Source: an uncultured Limosilactobacillus sp. (lineage in GTDB: Bacteria > Bacillota > Bacilli > Lactobacillales > Lactobacillaceae). From it: a stretch of DNA of 64,000 bases. The DNA is taken from assembly GCF_934202705.1 (NCBI RefSeq), contig NZ_CAKPYE010000001.1:197597-261596 (forward strand), written 5' to 3'. The notes below the pieces were generated by a model. It saw only the letters and a list, made by a program, of their open reading frames with translations, was not told the origin of the DNA and did no database searches. The translations under genes were made by a program, and so were the position numbers. Positions 18,199 through 27,008 of the stretch are shown here, piece by piece. How positions within the stretch are numbered: the first letter of the stretch is position 1; each line of letters starts with the position of its first letter.

Positions 18199-19632
18199 TT
18201 AATTTGTTTTTTTCTTAGTGTCGCGAAGGATTAAGGCTAAGATGAGACCAATCACTTCAATTACAATCATGGTGATAAAAACAACATGGTAGCCGTGAAG
18301 TGACGCTGTTATTTGGCTAGCGCCAGTAGCTAAGCGATTTGCTGTTGCGGTGGTTAAAATCATCGTTGCCACTGCCACTCCAACGGAGCCAAGAATTTGC
18401 CGAATCGTCGTAATCACGGCTGTTCCGTGTGACACCAACTCATTTGGTAACGAATTCGCGCCCAAAGTAACTGCCGGCATCATAACAAAGGCATTGCCAC
18501 CTTCAATCACCATTGCACATAAAATCATCCCGAATAAGTTTTGTACATCCGCCATTGCTAACGTTAAGAACCACCCCGCAACGATCATCAGCATTCCAAC
18601 AATCATTGTTGGCTTAAAACCAATCATATCGGCTAATTTTCCAGTAAAAGGATTCAGGAGGCTTAGAAAGACCGCACCAGGAACCAGTGACATTCCGGAT
18701 ACAAAGGGACTGACGTGCAATACTCCCTGGTAATATAACGGGAAGATAATGGTAACCACGATCAATGCAACGTAAGAGATTCCCGTTAAGAGGATCGCCA
18801 TATCATAATTAAAGGTCTTCATAACCCGCAATTCCAATAATGGTGTGGTTAACCTGAACTGACGAACACAAAAGAGAATGACAGCCACTGCACTAAGGAT
18901 AAGAACAACCCAGTTAATCGTCCAGTCAACATGTTTTTTACCAATTTGGTTAACTACGTACATAATCCCAATCAGACCGATGGAAAGAACGACTGATAAC
19001 CAATCAAGCGTGGTTTCATGACGTTCCATAACATTTCGAATCAAACCACTACCAGCCATAATCATGACAGCCGTGATAATAATCATAAAGAGAATAAATA
19101 AGCTCTTCCAATCAAAAAATTTAAGAACGATTCCAGAAATAATCGGCCCACATGCCAGTGCAGAACCCATGACTAAGCCAGCGATGCCCATCGTTGTTCC
19201 GCGTTCATCTTTGGGGGTAATTTCAAGTAAAACAGTCTGGTACGATGGAAAAAGCACCCCAACCGCAAATGCTTCCATTACTCGACCAATCATCATGAAC
19301 CAAAAACCATGAACACCCCATGATGACGGTGTAAAGACAATCATCAACGAGCCAACATCAAATAGTGCCAAGGCACCAATGAACATTTGACGAAAACTCA
19401 GATTGTTTAGCATCCATGGACTAATCGGCATGCTAACGCACATCACTAACATAAATCCTGTGGTCAACCATTGAACTGTATCGGCAGAAATTCCAAAATT
19501 CTGCATTAAAGTCGGATAGGCGGTTGACAGTGACGATTGACTAATGGACATGGTAAACGTGCCAAGTAATAAGGTTAGAATAAACCAAAATCTACTGTAA
19601 GATTTGCCTTTTTGATCAATACTCTCTTGCAT
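18199..19632 (-). CDS. MFS multidrug exporter, DHA2 (EmrB/QacA) type
   Basis: This 477-residue protein has about 14 membrane helices and begins with STAYPTLMQNFGISADTVQW, close to the family motif that follows helix 1, with GRVMEAFAVGVLFPSYQ as motif B. It would expel drugs or organic compounds using the proton gradient. A Per-box-like sequence lies 17 bp upstream of its start and the divergent neighbour is perR, which suggests peroxide-linked control. Confidence 0.88.
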   Translation of the reverse strand: MQESIDQKGKSYSRFWFILTLLLGTFTMSISQSSLSTAYPTLMQNFGISADTVQWLTTGFMLVMCVSMPISPWMLNNLSFRQMFIGALALFDVGSLMIVFTPSSWGVHGFWFMMIGRVMEAFAVGVLFPSYQTVLLEITPKDERGTTMGIAGLVMGSALACGPIISGIVLKFFDWKSLFILFMIIITAVMIMAGSGLIRNVMERHETTLDWLSVVLSIGLIGIMYVVNQIGKKHVDWTINWVVLILSAVAVILFCVRQFRLTTPLLELRVMKTFNYDMAILLTGISYVALIVVTIIFPLYYQGVLHVSPFVSGMSLVPGAVFLSLLNPFTGKLADMIGFKPTMIVGMLMIVAGWFLTLAMADVQNLFGMILCAMVIEGGNAFVMMPAVTLGANSLPNELVSHGTAVITTIRQILGSVGVAVATMILTTATANRLATGASQITASLHGYHVVFITMIVIEVIGLILALILRDTKKKTN

Positions 19633-19648
19633 TCTTTTCTCTCCCTGT

Positions 19649-19663
19649 TTAGAATGATTATTA
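19649..19663. promoter_or_regulatory. Per box candidate between MFS gene and perR
   Basis: TTAGAATGATTATTA matches the PerR consensus TTATAATNATTATAA at 12 of 14 fixed positions. It lies in the divergent promoter region, so PerR may control both genes. Confidence 0.5.
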
Positions 19664-19743
19664 AATAAACTATTAGTATTATAGTTAGTGCCAAGTAATT
19701 TGTAAATGGCACCAATAATTTGTAAATGAATGGAGTGATTCGG

Positions 19744-20220
19744 ATGGCAGAAGCTGAATTTGATCGTGCATTAGCCCGTTTAAAAGAAAACCGGGTTCGG
19801 TTAACCCCGCAACGAAAAACAATTCTAAACTACTTAATCACCCACCATACTCATCCCACAGTTGAAATGATTCTTGACGACTTGCAAAAGCACGATGATA
19901 GTATTAGTCTGGCAACTGTTTACAACACGGTTAAACTATTAGTTAAATATAACTTAGTAATTGAATTAAAAAATGGTGATGGTTCAACGCACTACGATTA
20001 CTTTGGTCACCCACATTACCATGTTGTGTGTGACAATTGTGGTAAGATTACTGATGTGATGGATGATGAATTCTTCGCAATCGCTAAAGAATTAGGTCAA
20101 GTCACCAGAAAAAACACCCACTACCTCGTTACCAGAAGTGATGTCGAGGTTCACGGAATTTGTCCAGATTGTCAATATAAATTAGGTTTAGATCGAAATA
20201 AAGAGGAGTTTAATCAATGA
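19744..20220 (+). CDS. perR: Fur-family regulator, PerR-like
   Basis: This 158-residue metalloregulator has an N-terminal winged helix (RVRLTPQRKTILNYLITH; DSISLATVYNTVKLL), the metal-sensing segment HYDYFGHPHYHVVCDNCGKI, and a second CxxC (HGICPDCQ) that with the first forms the structural zinc site. Sequence and length fit PerR rather than Fur or Zur. The ATG at 19744 has a GGAG site 9 nt upstream. Its stop overlaps the next small gene by 4 bp (ATGA). Confidence 0.85.
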   Translation: MAEAEFDRALARLKENRVRLTPQRKTILNYLITHHTHPTVEMILDDLQKHDDSISLATVYNTVKLLVKYNLVIELKNGDGSTHYDYFGHPHYHVVCDNCGKITDVMDDEFFAIAKELGQVTRKNTHYLVTRSDVEVHGICPDCQYKLGLDRNKEEFNQ

Positions 20221-20387
20221 TTAGTAACGAACAACGTGCCCACGAAGTTGCACTTGCCTTGTTAAGCAAGAAAGACTTTAATAGTCCAATTGATGCTTAT
20301 CATGAATACATTAATGTCTTACTGCCCATTTTGAAGGAATTCGATAAAGATTTTCCAGATGGGATTGCTGAACATCCTGGACGTTAA
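20217..20387 (+). CDS. Small conserved-looking protein coupled to perR, 56 aa
   Basis: The ATG overlaps the perR stop as ATGA and an AGAGGAG site lies inside the end of perR, so translation is coupled. The 56-residue product is acidic and soluble, starting MISNEQRAHEVALALL and ending PDGIAEHPGR. The amphipathic N-terminal helix suggests a protein-binding role. No family is recognised; a PerR-linked function is only inference. Confidence 0.7.
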   Translation: MISNEQRAHEVALALLSKKDFNSPIDAYHEYINVLLPILKEFDKDFPDGIAEHPGR

Positions 20388-20400
20388 ACCATTAAACAAA

Positions 20401-20443
20401 GAAATCCCCGTGTGGTTCATTTACCACACGGGGATTTCTCTTT
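20401..20443. terminator. Strong bidirectional terminator after perR unit
   Basis: A 15-bp perfect stem (GAAATCCCCGTGTGG and its complement) with an 8-nt loop is followed by T-rich sequence, between the perR unit and hsp20. Confidence 0.85.
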
Positions 20444-20455
20444 ATTACCTATGAA

Positions 20456-20881
20456 CTATTCGATGTCAATATGGGTACCGTTTTGATTTTCCAGCGTCAG
20501 CTTTGGTAATTCAAGCGCTAGTACACCATCATTATATTTAGCACTGACCTTCTCAAGATCAACATCTGGCAACCGGTATGAACGGCTCATTTGACCATAA
20601 CGACGTTCACTCTGAACAATGTCACCATTCTTATTAGTATGGTCGTCAAACGTGTCCCGATGTCCGCTAACGGTTAAAATACCATCTGCATAGTTAACAT
20701 GAATATCCTTCTTATCAAACCCAGGCATATCAATTTTTACTTGGTATCCATCATTAGTTTCCGAAATGTCACTCTTCATATAATCAGAGTTATTAGTTGG
20801 GAAAAATCCATCATCAAAGAAGTTCCGCATGTTCATTAAGTTGTCAAACAAACCATCACGACGTTGTAAATCATTAGCCAT
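20456..20881 (-). CDS. Small heat-shock protein Hsp20
   Basis: This 141-residue holdase has the alpha-crystallin domain: YQVKIDMPGFDKKDIHVNY starts it and SRSYRLPDVDLEKVSAKYND-GVLALELPK ends it. It binds unfolding proteins during heat or other stress. An AAGGAAG ribosome-binding site precedes the ATG. A perfect CIRCE element upstream puts it under HrcA. Confidence 0.93.
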   Translation of the reverse strand: MANDLQRRDGLFDNLMNMRNFFDDGFFPTNNSDYMKSDISETNDGYQVKIDMPGFDKKDIHVNYADGILTVSGHRDTFDDHTNKNGDIVQSERRYGQMSRSYRLPDVDLEKVSAKYNDGVLALELPKLTLENQNGTHIDIE

Positions 20882-20936
20882 AATAATGCTTCCTTTCTTG
20901 ATTCTTTTTTATTTCTTATTTCTCTTTACACCTATT

Positions 20937-20965
20937 ATGCTAATCGATCGTCTTCAGGAATACAA
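20937..20965 (-). promoter_or_regulatory. Promoter of hsp20
   Basis: On the minus strand TTGTAT and TAGCAT are separated by 17 bp. The CIRCE element ends 7 bp upstream of the -35 box. Confidence 0.5.
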
Positions 20966-20971
20966 GAGTTT

Positions 20972-20998
20972 TTAGCACTCTTTAGTAGAGAGTGCTAA
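20972..20998. promoter_or_regulatory. CIRCE element (HrcA operator) for hsp20
   Basis: TTAGCACTC-N9-GAGTGCTAA is a perfect match to the CIRCE consensus. HrcA repressor normally binds this in front of groESL and dnaK operons. Confidence 0.93.
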
Positions 20999-21109
20999 AA
21001 ATATTTAACCAACTTTGACCAATACCGTCAAATCAACGATTATCGCATTTTCAAACTTGATGAAAAATTGATGTAATTTTTCATATATGTTAATTTTTTC
21101 ATATATGAA

Positions 21110-21137
21110 CAAAAAAAGAACGGGATCGATCCCGTTC
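21110..21137 (-). terminator. Terminator of the Apf-like gene
   Basis: The 20-bp perfect palindrome GAACGGGATCGATCCCGTTC is followed on the minus strand by seven T residues. Confidence 0.85.
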
Positions 21138-21156
21138 AAGCCAATTAAATTTTATT

Positions 21157-21795
21157 TTAGTACCAACCGTGTGATTGCCAGAATGCTTGTGCACCACTCC
21201 AGGAACCATAACGACTAGCTACGTATTGGTCAGCTACTCGTTCTTGGTTTGCAGCAGAGTAGTCACCATTTAAGTAAGATGCTGATAATTGGTACTTACC
21301 AACGTATTGACCATTCCGTGCGCCATAGTTACCACCAGATTCACGAGCAGCAATCCATGCTTTAGCTGCTGCATCATTACCGGAAACATTGGAGGAGTAG
21401 TTAGCTGAACCAGTGTTAGCACTTTGAGTGCTGCTGTTTTGAGCTTGGGTATTGTTATTTTGACTTTGTGCAGCAGTGTTGTTAGTTGAGGCATTAGCTG
21501 ATGGCAATGTAGCTGCTTGCTTAGCAGTAGCTTGGCTAACTTCACCGTCATCCTTAATTAATAACTTTTGACCAACATAGATTAAGTTCTTGTTAGCAAT
21601 GTTATTGTTGCTTGCTAAAGTGTCAACAAAAGTTAAGTCGTGTCCTAACTTGTAGGAAATGCCAGAAAGCGTGTCCCCTGCTTGGACAGTATAAACTGAA
21701 TCAGCATTGGCAGTAGTAGCAGTAGCAACAGTCCCTAATGCAAGGGCACCAGTAACAGTAGCAGCAACTTTGATAGCTTTCTTATTGAACTTCAT
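21157..21795 (-). CDS. LysM protein with Apf-like (aggregation-promoting factor) C-terminus
   Basis: This 212-residue secreted protein has a signal peptide (to about residue 31, TANA-DS), a LysM domain (YTVQAGDTLSGISYKLGHDL...VGQKLLIK, residues 34-80) that binds wall glycans, a low-complexity Asn/Gln/Ser/Thr linker, and a C-terminal transglycosylase-like Apf domain (AAKAWIAARESGGNYGARNG to the end HGWY). Apf proteins affect cell shape and adhesion. A near WalR box lies in its leader. Confidence 0.88.
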   Translation of the reverse strand: MKFNKKAIKVAATVTGALALGTVATATTANADSVYTVQAGDTLSGISYKLGHDLTFVDTLASNNNIANKNLIYVGQKLLIKDDGEVSQATAKQAATLPSANASTNNTAAQSQNNNTQAQNSSTQSANTGSANYSSNVSGNDAAAKAWIAARESGGNYGARNGQYVGKYQLSASYLNGDYSAANQERVADQYVASRYGSWSGAQAFWQSHGWY

Positions 21796-22150
21796 ATAAA
21801 TTAAAACATCCTTTTCTTTTAAATTCTGTAGTTACAAATCAATAACTTATCAACGGTTTATATAATACATGCTACTAGTTACGGAGCAATTACTAGCAAT
21901 TATCAAAGCCGGGAAAATCTGTAAAATTTTGTAATAAAATATCTATCTGCCTCATTATTGTCTTGTCAAAAGGGTTTCTAAAAGGCTTTAAATCAGCCTT
22001 TAAGCCGATTCAACTTTTTTCTAATGAGCAATCTTGAATTTTGTAATAAAGTCAAGAAAAAATTTTGAATTTTTTGATCTTTTATTTGACTTGCCTATTT
22101 TTGTAATCAATTTGGCGAATTATTACTAACTTTTGTAACAATGTAACAAG
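21796..22150. other. Long intergenic region upstream of the Apf-like gene
   Basis: No gene is supported. On the minus strand TTGCTC and TATTAT with 16-bp spacing near 21860-21890 could be the Apf promoter. AGTTAT-TGATT-TGTAAC (21831-21847) matches the WalR consensus except for one base. The plus strand repeats TTTTGTAA four times at irregular spacing, and AAAGGCT/AGCCTTT forms a small hairpin at 21981-22001. The region is AT-rich. Confidence 0.4.
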
Positions 22151-22190
22151 TAAAAACGTCCTTAACTGAACCAGTTAAGGACGTTTTTTT
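22150..22190. terminator. Bidirectional terminator after the NCS2 permease gene
   Basis: An AACGTCCTTAACTG/CAGTTAAGGACGTT stem has T runs on both strands and follows the permease stop on the minus strand. Confidence 0.8.
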
Positions 22191-22204
22191 CATTTCAGTT
22201 CCTA

Positions 22205-23530
22205 TTAATTACGCCGTGGCATTAATAAGTTTAAAACGATGGCCGTCAATGCTGCCACCGCAATTGGCGATCCCAGCAGGTATTGCAGCATTTGTGGTGC
22301 CGCCTTCGTAATGTGTGCCGGTAAAAGAATAATGGCTAGCGTCAACACAATTGGTAATCCAATAATGTACAGGTCAGCATCCGATGTCTTAATCCCACGA
22401 ATGACATTTAATCCGTTCAACATAATCGTAACGGTAATCAAGGCAAAGACCCCACCGATGACCGGATCAGGAATAGCCGTCAAAAATGCGGATAGTTTCG
22501 AGAAGAAACCTAGCAGAATAAACCAGCCACCAGCAGCCACAAACACCTTTCGTGAAGCAACTCCAGTAATGGAAACTACACCAGCATTAGTCGAATATCC
22601 AGTTACCGGCGTAGTACCACACAACCCTGCAAAAAGGCAGCTCAGTCCTTCTCCGACAATTCCCCGGTTCCATTGCCGATTGGTGATCTGGTGATTGGTA
22701 ACGGCACCCATAGCAAACCACGTCCCTGTCGTTTCAGTAGTAATAATGGCGTATAAAATCAGGAACGTCAAAATCGAGGTCCAACTAAAATGAATTCCCC
22801 AATGAAAAACCGTTCGTTGGGGCAAACTAAACCATGGCGCATTCACGACCGATTGCCAATTAAACCGTCCCATTGATGCACTCAGCAGCGTGCCGCAGAG
22901 TAACGCAATCACAATGGATCCCGTTCGGAAAATCTTTTGTACTCGTGGGAAACGGATACTAATGCCCACACACACCAGCATTGCCAACGCGGTCACCGTG
23001 GCCAGCTCGATATTTTGGTAAACATTACCCTTCGCTTCGAAAATATTACTATTGAGTGCACTAGGAATTAATGATAGTCCCACACATGTGATGATCGTAC
23101 CACCAACCACTGCTGGTACCAAGCGATTGATAATCTTTTGAAAAACCCCACTCAGTCCTAAGAGAACTAAAATAATGGCTCCCACAACCAGTGAACCGAT
23201 CAATGTTGCCATTCCGTTGCCCTTCAGACCGCCACTAGCTAACACGATCCCCGCCGCTGCAGACAATGGCACAAATGACGGTCCTTGTGACATTGGCATT
23301 CTCATAAAAATCGAAGTTTGCAAAATGGTCCCAACACCGGCCGCCAAGAAAGTCGATTGCAGCAAACCGGATGTATCGGCCGCTCCCATTGCCAACATTC
23401 CAGCAAGAATAATCGGCGGAACGTAGACATCCATGGCCATCACATGTTGTAATCCAAGTAACGTCGCCTCACCATTGGGAATGGGGTCTTCCGGTCCGAT
23501 TACGAGATTCCGTTGTACTTGTTCATCCAT
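22205..23530 (-). CDS. NCS2-family nucleobase permease (xanthine/uric acid or uracil type)
   Basis: This 441-residue protein has about 12-14 membrane helices. The N-terminal LLGLQHVMAMDVYVPPIILA replaces the common QHVLAMFGA, as in the purine (xanthine/uric-acid) branch, and the C-terminal half has TGYSTNAGVVSITGVASRKV, the family's conserved region. It imports a nucleobase with a cation. The exact base is uncertain, and no purine riboswitch is seen in the 127-bp upstream gap. Confidence 0.85.
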   Translation of the reverse strand: MDEQVQRNLVIGPEDPIPNGEATLLGLQHVMAMDVYVPPIILAGMLAMGAADTSGLLQSTFLAAGVGTILQTSIFMRMPMSQGPSFVPLSAAAGIVLASGGLKGNGMATLIGSLVVGAIILVLLGLSGVFQKIINRLVPAVVGGTIITCVGLSLIPSALNSNIFEAKGNVYQNIELATVTALAMLVCVGISIRFPRVQKIFRTGSIVIALLCGTLLSASMGRFNWQSVVNAPWFSLPQRTVFHWGIHFSWTSILTFLILYAIITTETTGTWFAMGAVTNHQITNRQWNRGIVGEGLSCLFAGLCGTTPVTGYSTNAGVVSITGVASRKVFVAAGGWFILLGFFSKLSAFLTAIPDPVIGGVFALITVTIMLNGLNVIRGIKTSDADLYIIGLPIVLTLAIILLPAHITKAAPQMLQYLLGSPIAVAALTAIVLNLLMPRRN

Positions 23531-23611
23531 AATTAACTTTCTCCCTTAAACAAATTTCAAGAAAGAGTTTATCACGAACCTACAACAGTGTAAATTGCTT
23601 ATTGTTCGGAA

Positions 23612-23650
23612 AACGCCCGAACCTCAACAGAGACCGGGCGTTATTTTTTT
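23612..23650 (-). terminator. Terminator of the suf genes
   Basis: An AACGCCCG/CGGGCGTT stem separates sufB from the permease gene; T runs lie on both sides. Confidence 0.7.
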
Positions 23651-23657
23651 GAAATTT

Positions 23658-25079
23658 TTAGCCAACTGACCCTTCCATTTGAAAATCAATTAACCGATTT
23701 AGTTCAACTGCATATTCCATTGGCAATTGTTTGGTAAATGGTTCAATGAAACCCATGACAATCATCTTAGTTGCTGCTTCTTCAGAAAGTCCCCGACTCA
23801 TTAGATAATAAAGTTCTTCTTCTGACACTTTAGAGACCTTCGCTTCATGTTCCATCGCCACATCACCAACTGCGACCTGATTTAGTGGAATGGTATCACT
23901 TGAAGAGTCATCATCCATGATGATCGTGTCACACTCGACATGTGAACTGGATCCATGAGCATTTTCATCCATCTTCACTTCACCACGATAATCACAAACC
24001 CCACCGGCACGACAAAGCGATTTGGAAACAATGGTTGAGCTGGTGTCCGGAGCCTGATGAATCATCCGTGCTCCAGTGTCCTGATCCACTACCTGACCAT
24101 TAGCAAAAGCAATTGATAACATCGTCCCCTTAGCGCCCCGTCCACGAAGATAAACGCTCGGGTACTTCATGGTAACCTTAGAACCAAGGTTGCCATCAAC
24201 CCACTCCATCACGGCATTTTCATCCGCCACTGCGCGCTTTGTTTCCAATGAGTACACATTGGGTGACCAGTTTTGAATGGTTGTGTAACGGCAAAAGCCA
24301 CGGGGCTTTACAAAAACCTCGACCACTGCTGCATGGAGACTGTCTTCAGAATAAACTGGCGCAGTACACCCCTCAACATAGTTTACACTTGCGTCTTCAT
24401 CAACGACAATCAGGGTTCGTTCAAACTGACCCGTATTTTCAGCATTGATCCGAAAAAAGCTCTGCAGTGGTTCATCAGCATGGACACCCTTTGGCACATA
24501 AATGAAGGTTCCGCCTGACCAAACCGCGGTGTTCAGAGCAGCAAAAATATTATCATCCGGGTGAACTAATTGCGAAAAATACTTTTTGACAATTTCCGGA
24601 TACTTTTGGACTGCAGTATCAGTATCCATAAATAAAATGCCATGACTAGCTAAGTCTCGTTTTAAATTCGCATACACAACTTCAGATTCATACTGGGCAG
24701 TCGCTCCAGCAAGATACTGGCGTTCCGCTTCTGGAACCCCCATTTTCTCAAAGGTCGTCTTCATTTCTTCCGGCACATCAGACCACGAGCGGGCGACATG
24801 ATCCGTGGGTCGTTGAAAATATCTTAATTGATTTAAATCCAATTTTGATAAATCTGGTCCAAACTCTGGAAGCTTCATTTTTAAGTACTGATGATAGGCA
24901 TTTAACCGAATTTTCAGCATCCACTCCGGTTCATGTTTACGACGGGAAATTTCTCGCACTGTTTCTTCAGTCAGCCCAACACCGGTGGAAAAAATTGGCT
25001 TCACATCATCATGAAAGCCAAACTCATAATGTTCTTGAGAAAAATGTTGAATGGCCTTCTTATCGTCCTCTTGACTCAT
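23658..25079 (-). CDS. sufB: Fe-S cluster assembly protein SufB
   Basis: This 473-residue scaffold component accepts sulfur and builds clusters within SufBC2D. The conserved Cys of VEGCTAP (near residue 240) and the later Cys of SSHVECDTIIM (near residue 395) are both present, so it looks functional. The start overlaps the sufD stop by 4 bp (ATGA). No sufS or sufU gene is found between or after the suf genes, which is unlike the common sufCDSUB order of Firmicutes. Confidence 0.95.
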   Translation of the reverse strand: MSQEDDKKAIQHFSQEHYEFGFHDDVKPIFSTGVGLTEETVREISRRKHEPEWMLKIRLNAYHQYLKMKLPEFGPDLSKLDLNQLRYFQRPTDHVARSWSDVPEEMKTTFEKMGVPEAERQYLAGATAQYESEVVYANLKRDLASHGILFMDTDTAVQKYPEIVKKYFSQLVHPDDNIFAALNTAVWSGGTFIYVPKGVHADEPLQSFFRINAENTGQFERTLIVVDEDASVNYVEGCTAPVYSEDSLHAAVVEVFVKPRGFCRYTTIQNWSPNVYSLETKRAVADENAVMEWVDGNLGSKVTMKYPSVYLRGRGAKGTMLSIAFANGQVVDQDTGARMIHQAPDTSSTIVSKSLCRAGGVCDYRGEVKMDENAHGSSSHVECDTIIMDDDSSSDTIPLNQVAVGDVAMEHEAKVSKVSEEELYYLMSRGLSEEAATKMIVMGFIEPFTKQLPMEYAVELNRLIDFQMEGSVG

Positions 25080-26230
25080 GCCTGAACCCCCAATCGTTCC
25101 ATTAATTCATTGATGGTCTGGTTACGCAATTGTTGATCAGGAAACTTTTCAATCACTGGCAATAAGAAACCCTTCGTTAATAAAATTTCGGCTTCCATTA
25201 ATGTTAAGCCCCGCGACTGCAAATAATAGAGTTGATCAGGATTGACTTGACCAATGCTCGCCGCATGCCCAGCGTTAACATCATTGTCTTCAATTAATAA
25301 GACTGGGTCAGCTTCACCATGACTGGTGGATGTCAGTGTTAATAAACGACTTTCTTGATTGGAAACTGATTGATGCGAACCTTTATAAATCTTACCAACC
25401 GCATGGAAATTAAGAATGGCTTGGTCTTTGACCACCCCATTTTGGAGAATTTCACCATCCGTATGAAGCCCATGATTATCTATTCGGGTATGAATTTCCT
25501 GGATTTGATCATGCGTTCCAATACCAACCATTTTAAAGTTCGCCTGGCTTCCATCACCATCAAGATTACTGTGGAAATCTCCATACAAATGGTGGCGATC
25601 AAAAAGTGCACAATACATGTTTAAAACACTATCACCAGCCTGATAAGCGCGAACGCTTTCCCAATTTTGGTCAGCCTGAAAAGTGTTGGATTGGTAATAA
25701 TTGACGTTAGTACTATCACCTAATAATAATTCAGTTCCGAGATAACTCGGCTGTTGATTCGTAGCGACTTGATTTTCGACAATTGTTACTTGAGAATTAG
25801 CCCCCACAATAATTAAATTGTGATAATTACATTCTGGTGCTGGATCGTGAAGTTGGATTGGCTTGTCCACAATCGTATTGTTAGGGATATAAATAAATCG
25901 ACCACCATTTAAAAACGCTAAGTGCAATGCATTCAGCTGGTCAGTCTGCCAGTTAATTGCCTTCTCCATTAGATTTTCTTGCAATAATTCAGGATATTGC
26001 TGTGCAGCCTGAAAAATGGGCAAGTCCACGTAATCAAGTTGATTCGTGGTTTCCTGCTCATTTGGCGTTTTCAGGTTTGGCCTTGCCAGCCACCCCTGTA
26101 AAATTTTCTGCTGCCAATTAGTTTGCGGTAAATTTGCGGCCATCATAATTGCTAGCTGACGTTTTTTTTGCAGCCACGCTGGTTGACCCAAAGTCGCCGC
26201 TCGAACTCGGCTAACTAATTCTGAATTCAT
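25076..26230 (-). CDS. sufD: Fe-S cluster assembly protein SufD
   Basis: This 384-residue SufB paralogue pairs with SufB on the SufC dimer. The beta-helix core and C-terminal helical domain are present, including NAGHAASIGQVNPDQLYYLQ, whose His matches the functionally important SufD histidine. The gene overlaps both neighbours by 4 bp, so translation is coupled along sufC-sufD-sufB. The N-terminal region is divergent. Confidence 0.93.
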   Translation of the reverse strand: MNSELVSRVRAATLGQPAWLQKKRQLAIMMAANLPQTNWQQKILQGWLARPNLKTPNEQETTNQLDYVDLPIFQAAQQYPELLQENLMEKAINWQTDQLNALHLAFLNGGRFIYIPNNTIVDKPIQLHDPAPECNYHNLIIVGANSQVTIVENQVATNQQPSYLGTELLLGDSTNVNYYQSNTFQADQNWESVRAYQAGDSVLNMYCALFDRHHLYGDFHSNLDGDGSQANFKMVGIGTHDQIQEIHTRIDNHGLHTDGEILQNGVVKDQAILNFHAVGKIYKGSHQSVSNQESRLLTLTSTSHGEADPVLLIEDNDVNAGHAASIGQVNPDQLYYLQSRGLTLMEAEILLTKGFLLPVIEKFPDQQLRNQTINELMERLGVQA

Positions 26231-26994
26231 TCGTGAACGCCATCCTTACTTAGTTGTTCAAACTTCGCATAACCACCCTTTTCCAGTTCGTCTGCTAATT
26301 TTGGGCCACCACTTTGAACAATGCGACCATCCACCATCACGTGAACCCGATCCGGTTGAACATATTCTAGCAGCCGCTCATAGTGAGTAATTAAAAGCGC
26401 ACTAAATTTTGGCGTCCGCATATGATTAATTCCATTAGCCACTATACGTAGCGCATCAATATCAAGCCCTGAATCGATTTCATCTAGAATTGCCAATTTA
26501 GGCTTGAGCATCATCATTTGCAAAACTTCATTGCGCTTTTTTTCACCACCAGAGAAGCCGACATTTAGATAACGATCGGTAATATCATCAGGCATCTGTA
26601 ATAATTGCTTTGCTGCATCCAGTTGCTTCAGAAATTGTAAAACCGGTACCGATTTGCCATCTGGCTGCCTTGCATTCATGGCTTGACGAATAAAGTCAAT
26701 ATTTTTTACCCCTGGAATTTCAGCCGGGTACTGCATTCCTAAAAAAAGTCCTAATTGTGCCCGTTCAGTCACAGATTTACTGAGTACATCTTCGCCATCA
26801 AAAGTAACCGTCCCATCAGTTACTTGGTAAGCTGGATAGCCCATAATCGTCGAGACGAGGGTGGATTTTCCATTACCATTTGGTCCCATAATCGCGTGTA
26901 CTTCGCCAGTTGGAATCGTTAAGTCAACCCCTTTTAGGATCTCTTCGCCGGTTTCCTTCACAATTGCATGTAAGTTTTTTACTACTAACGTCAT
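26227..26994 (-). CDS. sufC: Fe-S assembly ATPase SufC
   Basis: This 255-residue ABC-type ATPase powers conformational changes of SufBC2D. Walker A is GPNGNGKST, the signature is SGGEKKRNEVLQMMML, and Walker B is AILDEIDSGLD. It starts 14 nt after the nrdG stop, which suggests that the suf genes belong to the nrdDG transcript. Confidence 0.96.
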   Translation of the reverse strand: MTLVVKNLHAIVKETGEEILKGVDLTIPTGEVHAIMGPNGNGKSTLVSTIMGYPAYQVTDGTVTFDGEDVLSKSVTERAQLGLFLGMQYPAEIPGVKNIDFIRQAMNARQPDGKSVPVLQFLKQLDAAKQLLQMPDDITDRYLNVGFSGGEKKRNEVLQMMMLKPKLAILDEIDSGLDIDALRIVANGINHMRTPKFSALLITHYERLLEYVQPDRVHVMVDGRIVQSGGPKLADELEKGGYAKFEQLSKDGVHE

Positions 26995-27008
26995 TTTTTC
27001 ACCCTTAT

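Noticed and set aside
21900..22150. Four TTTTGTAA repeats as a WalR operator array
   Set aside because: Spacing between half sites is not the required 5 nt; only the site at 21831-21847 is close to the consensus.
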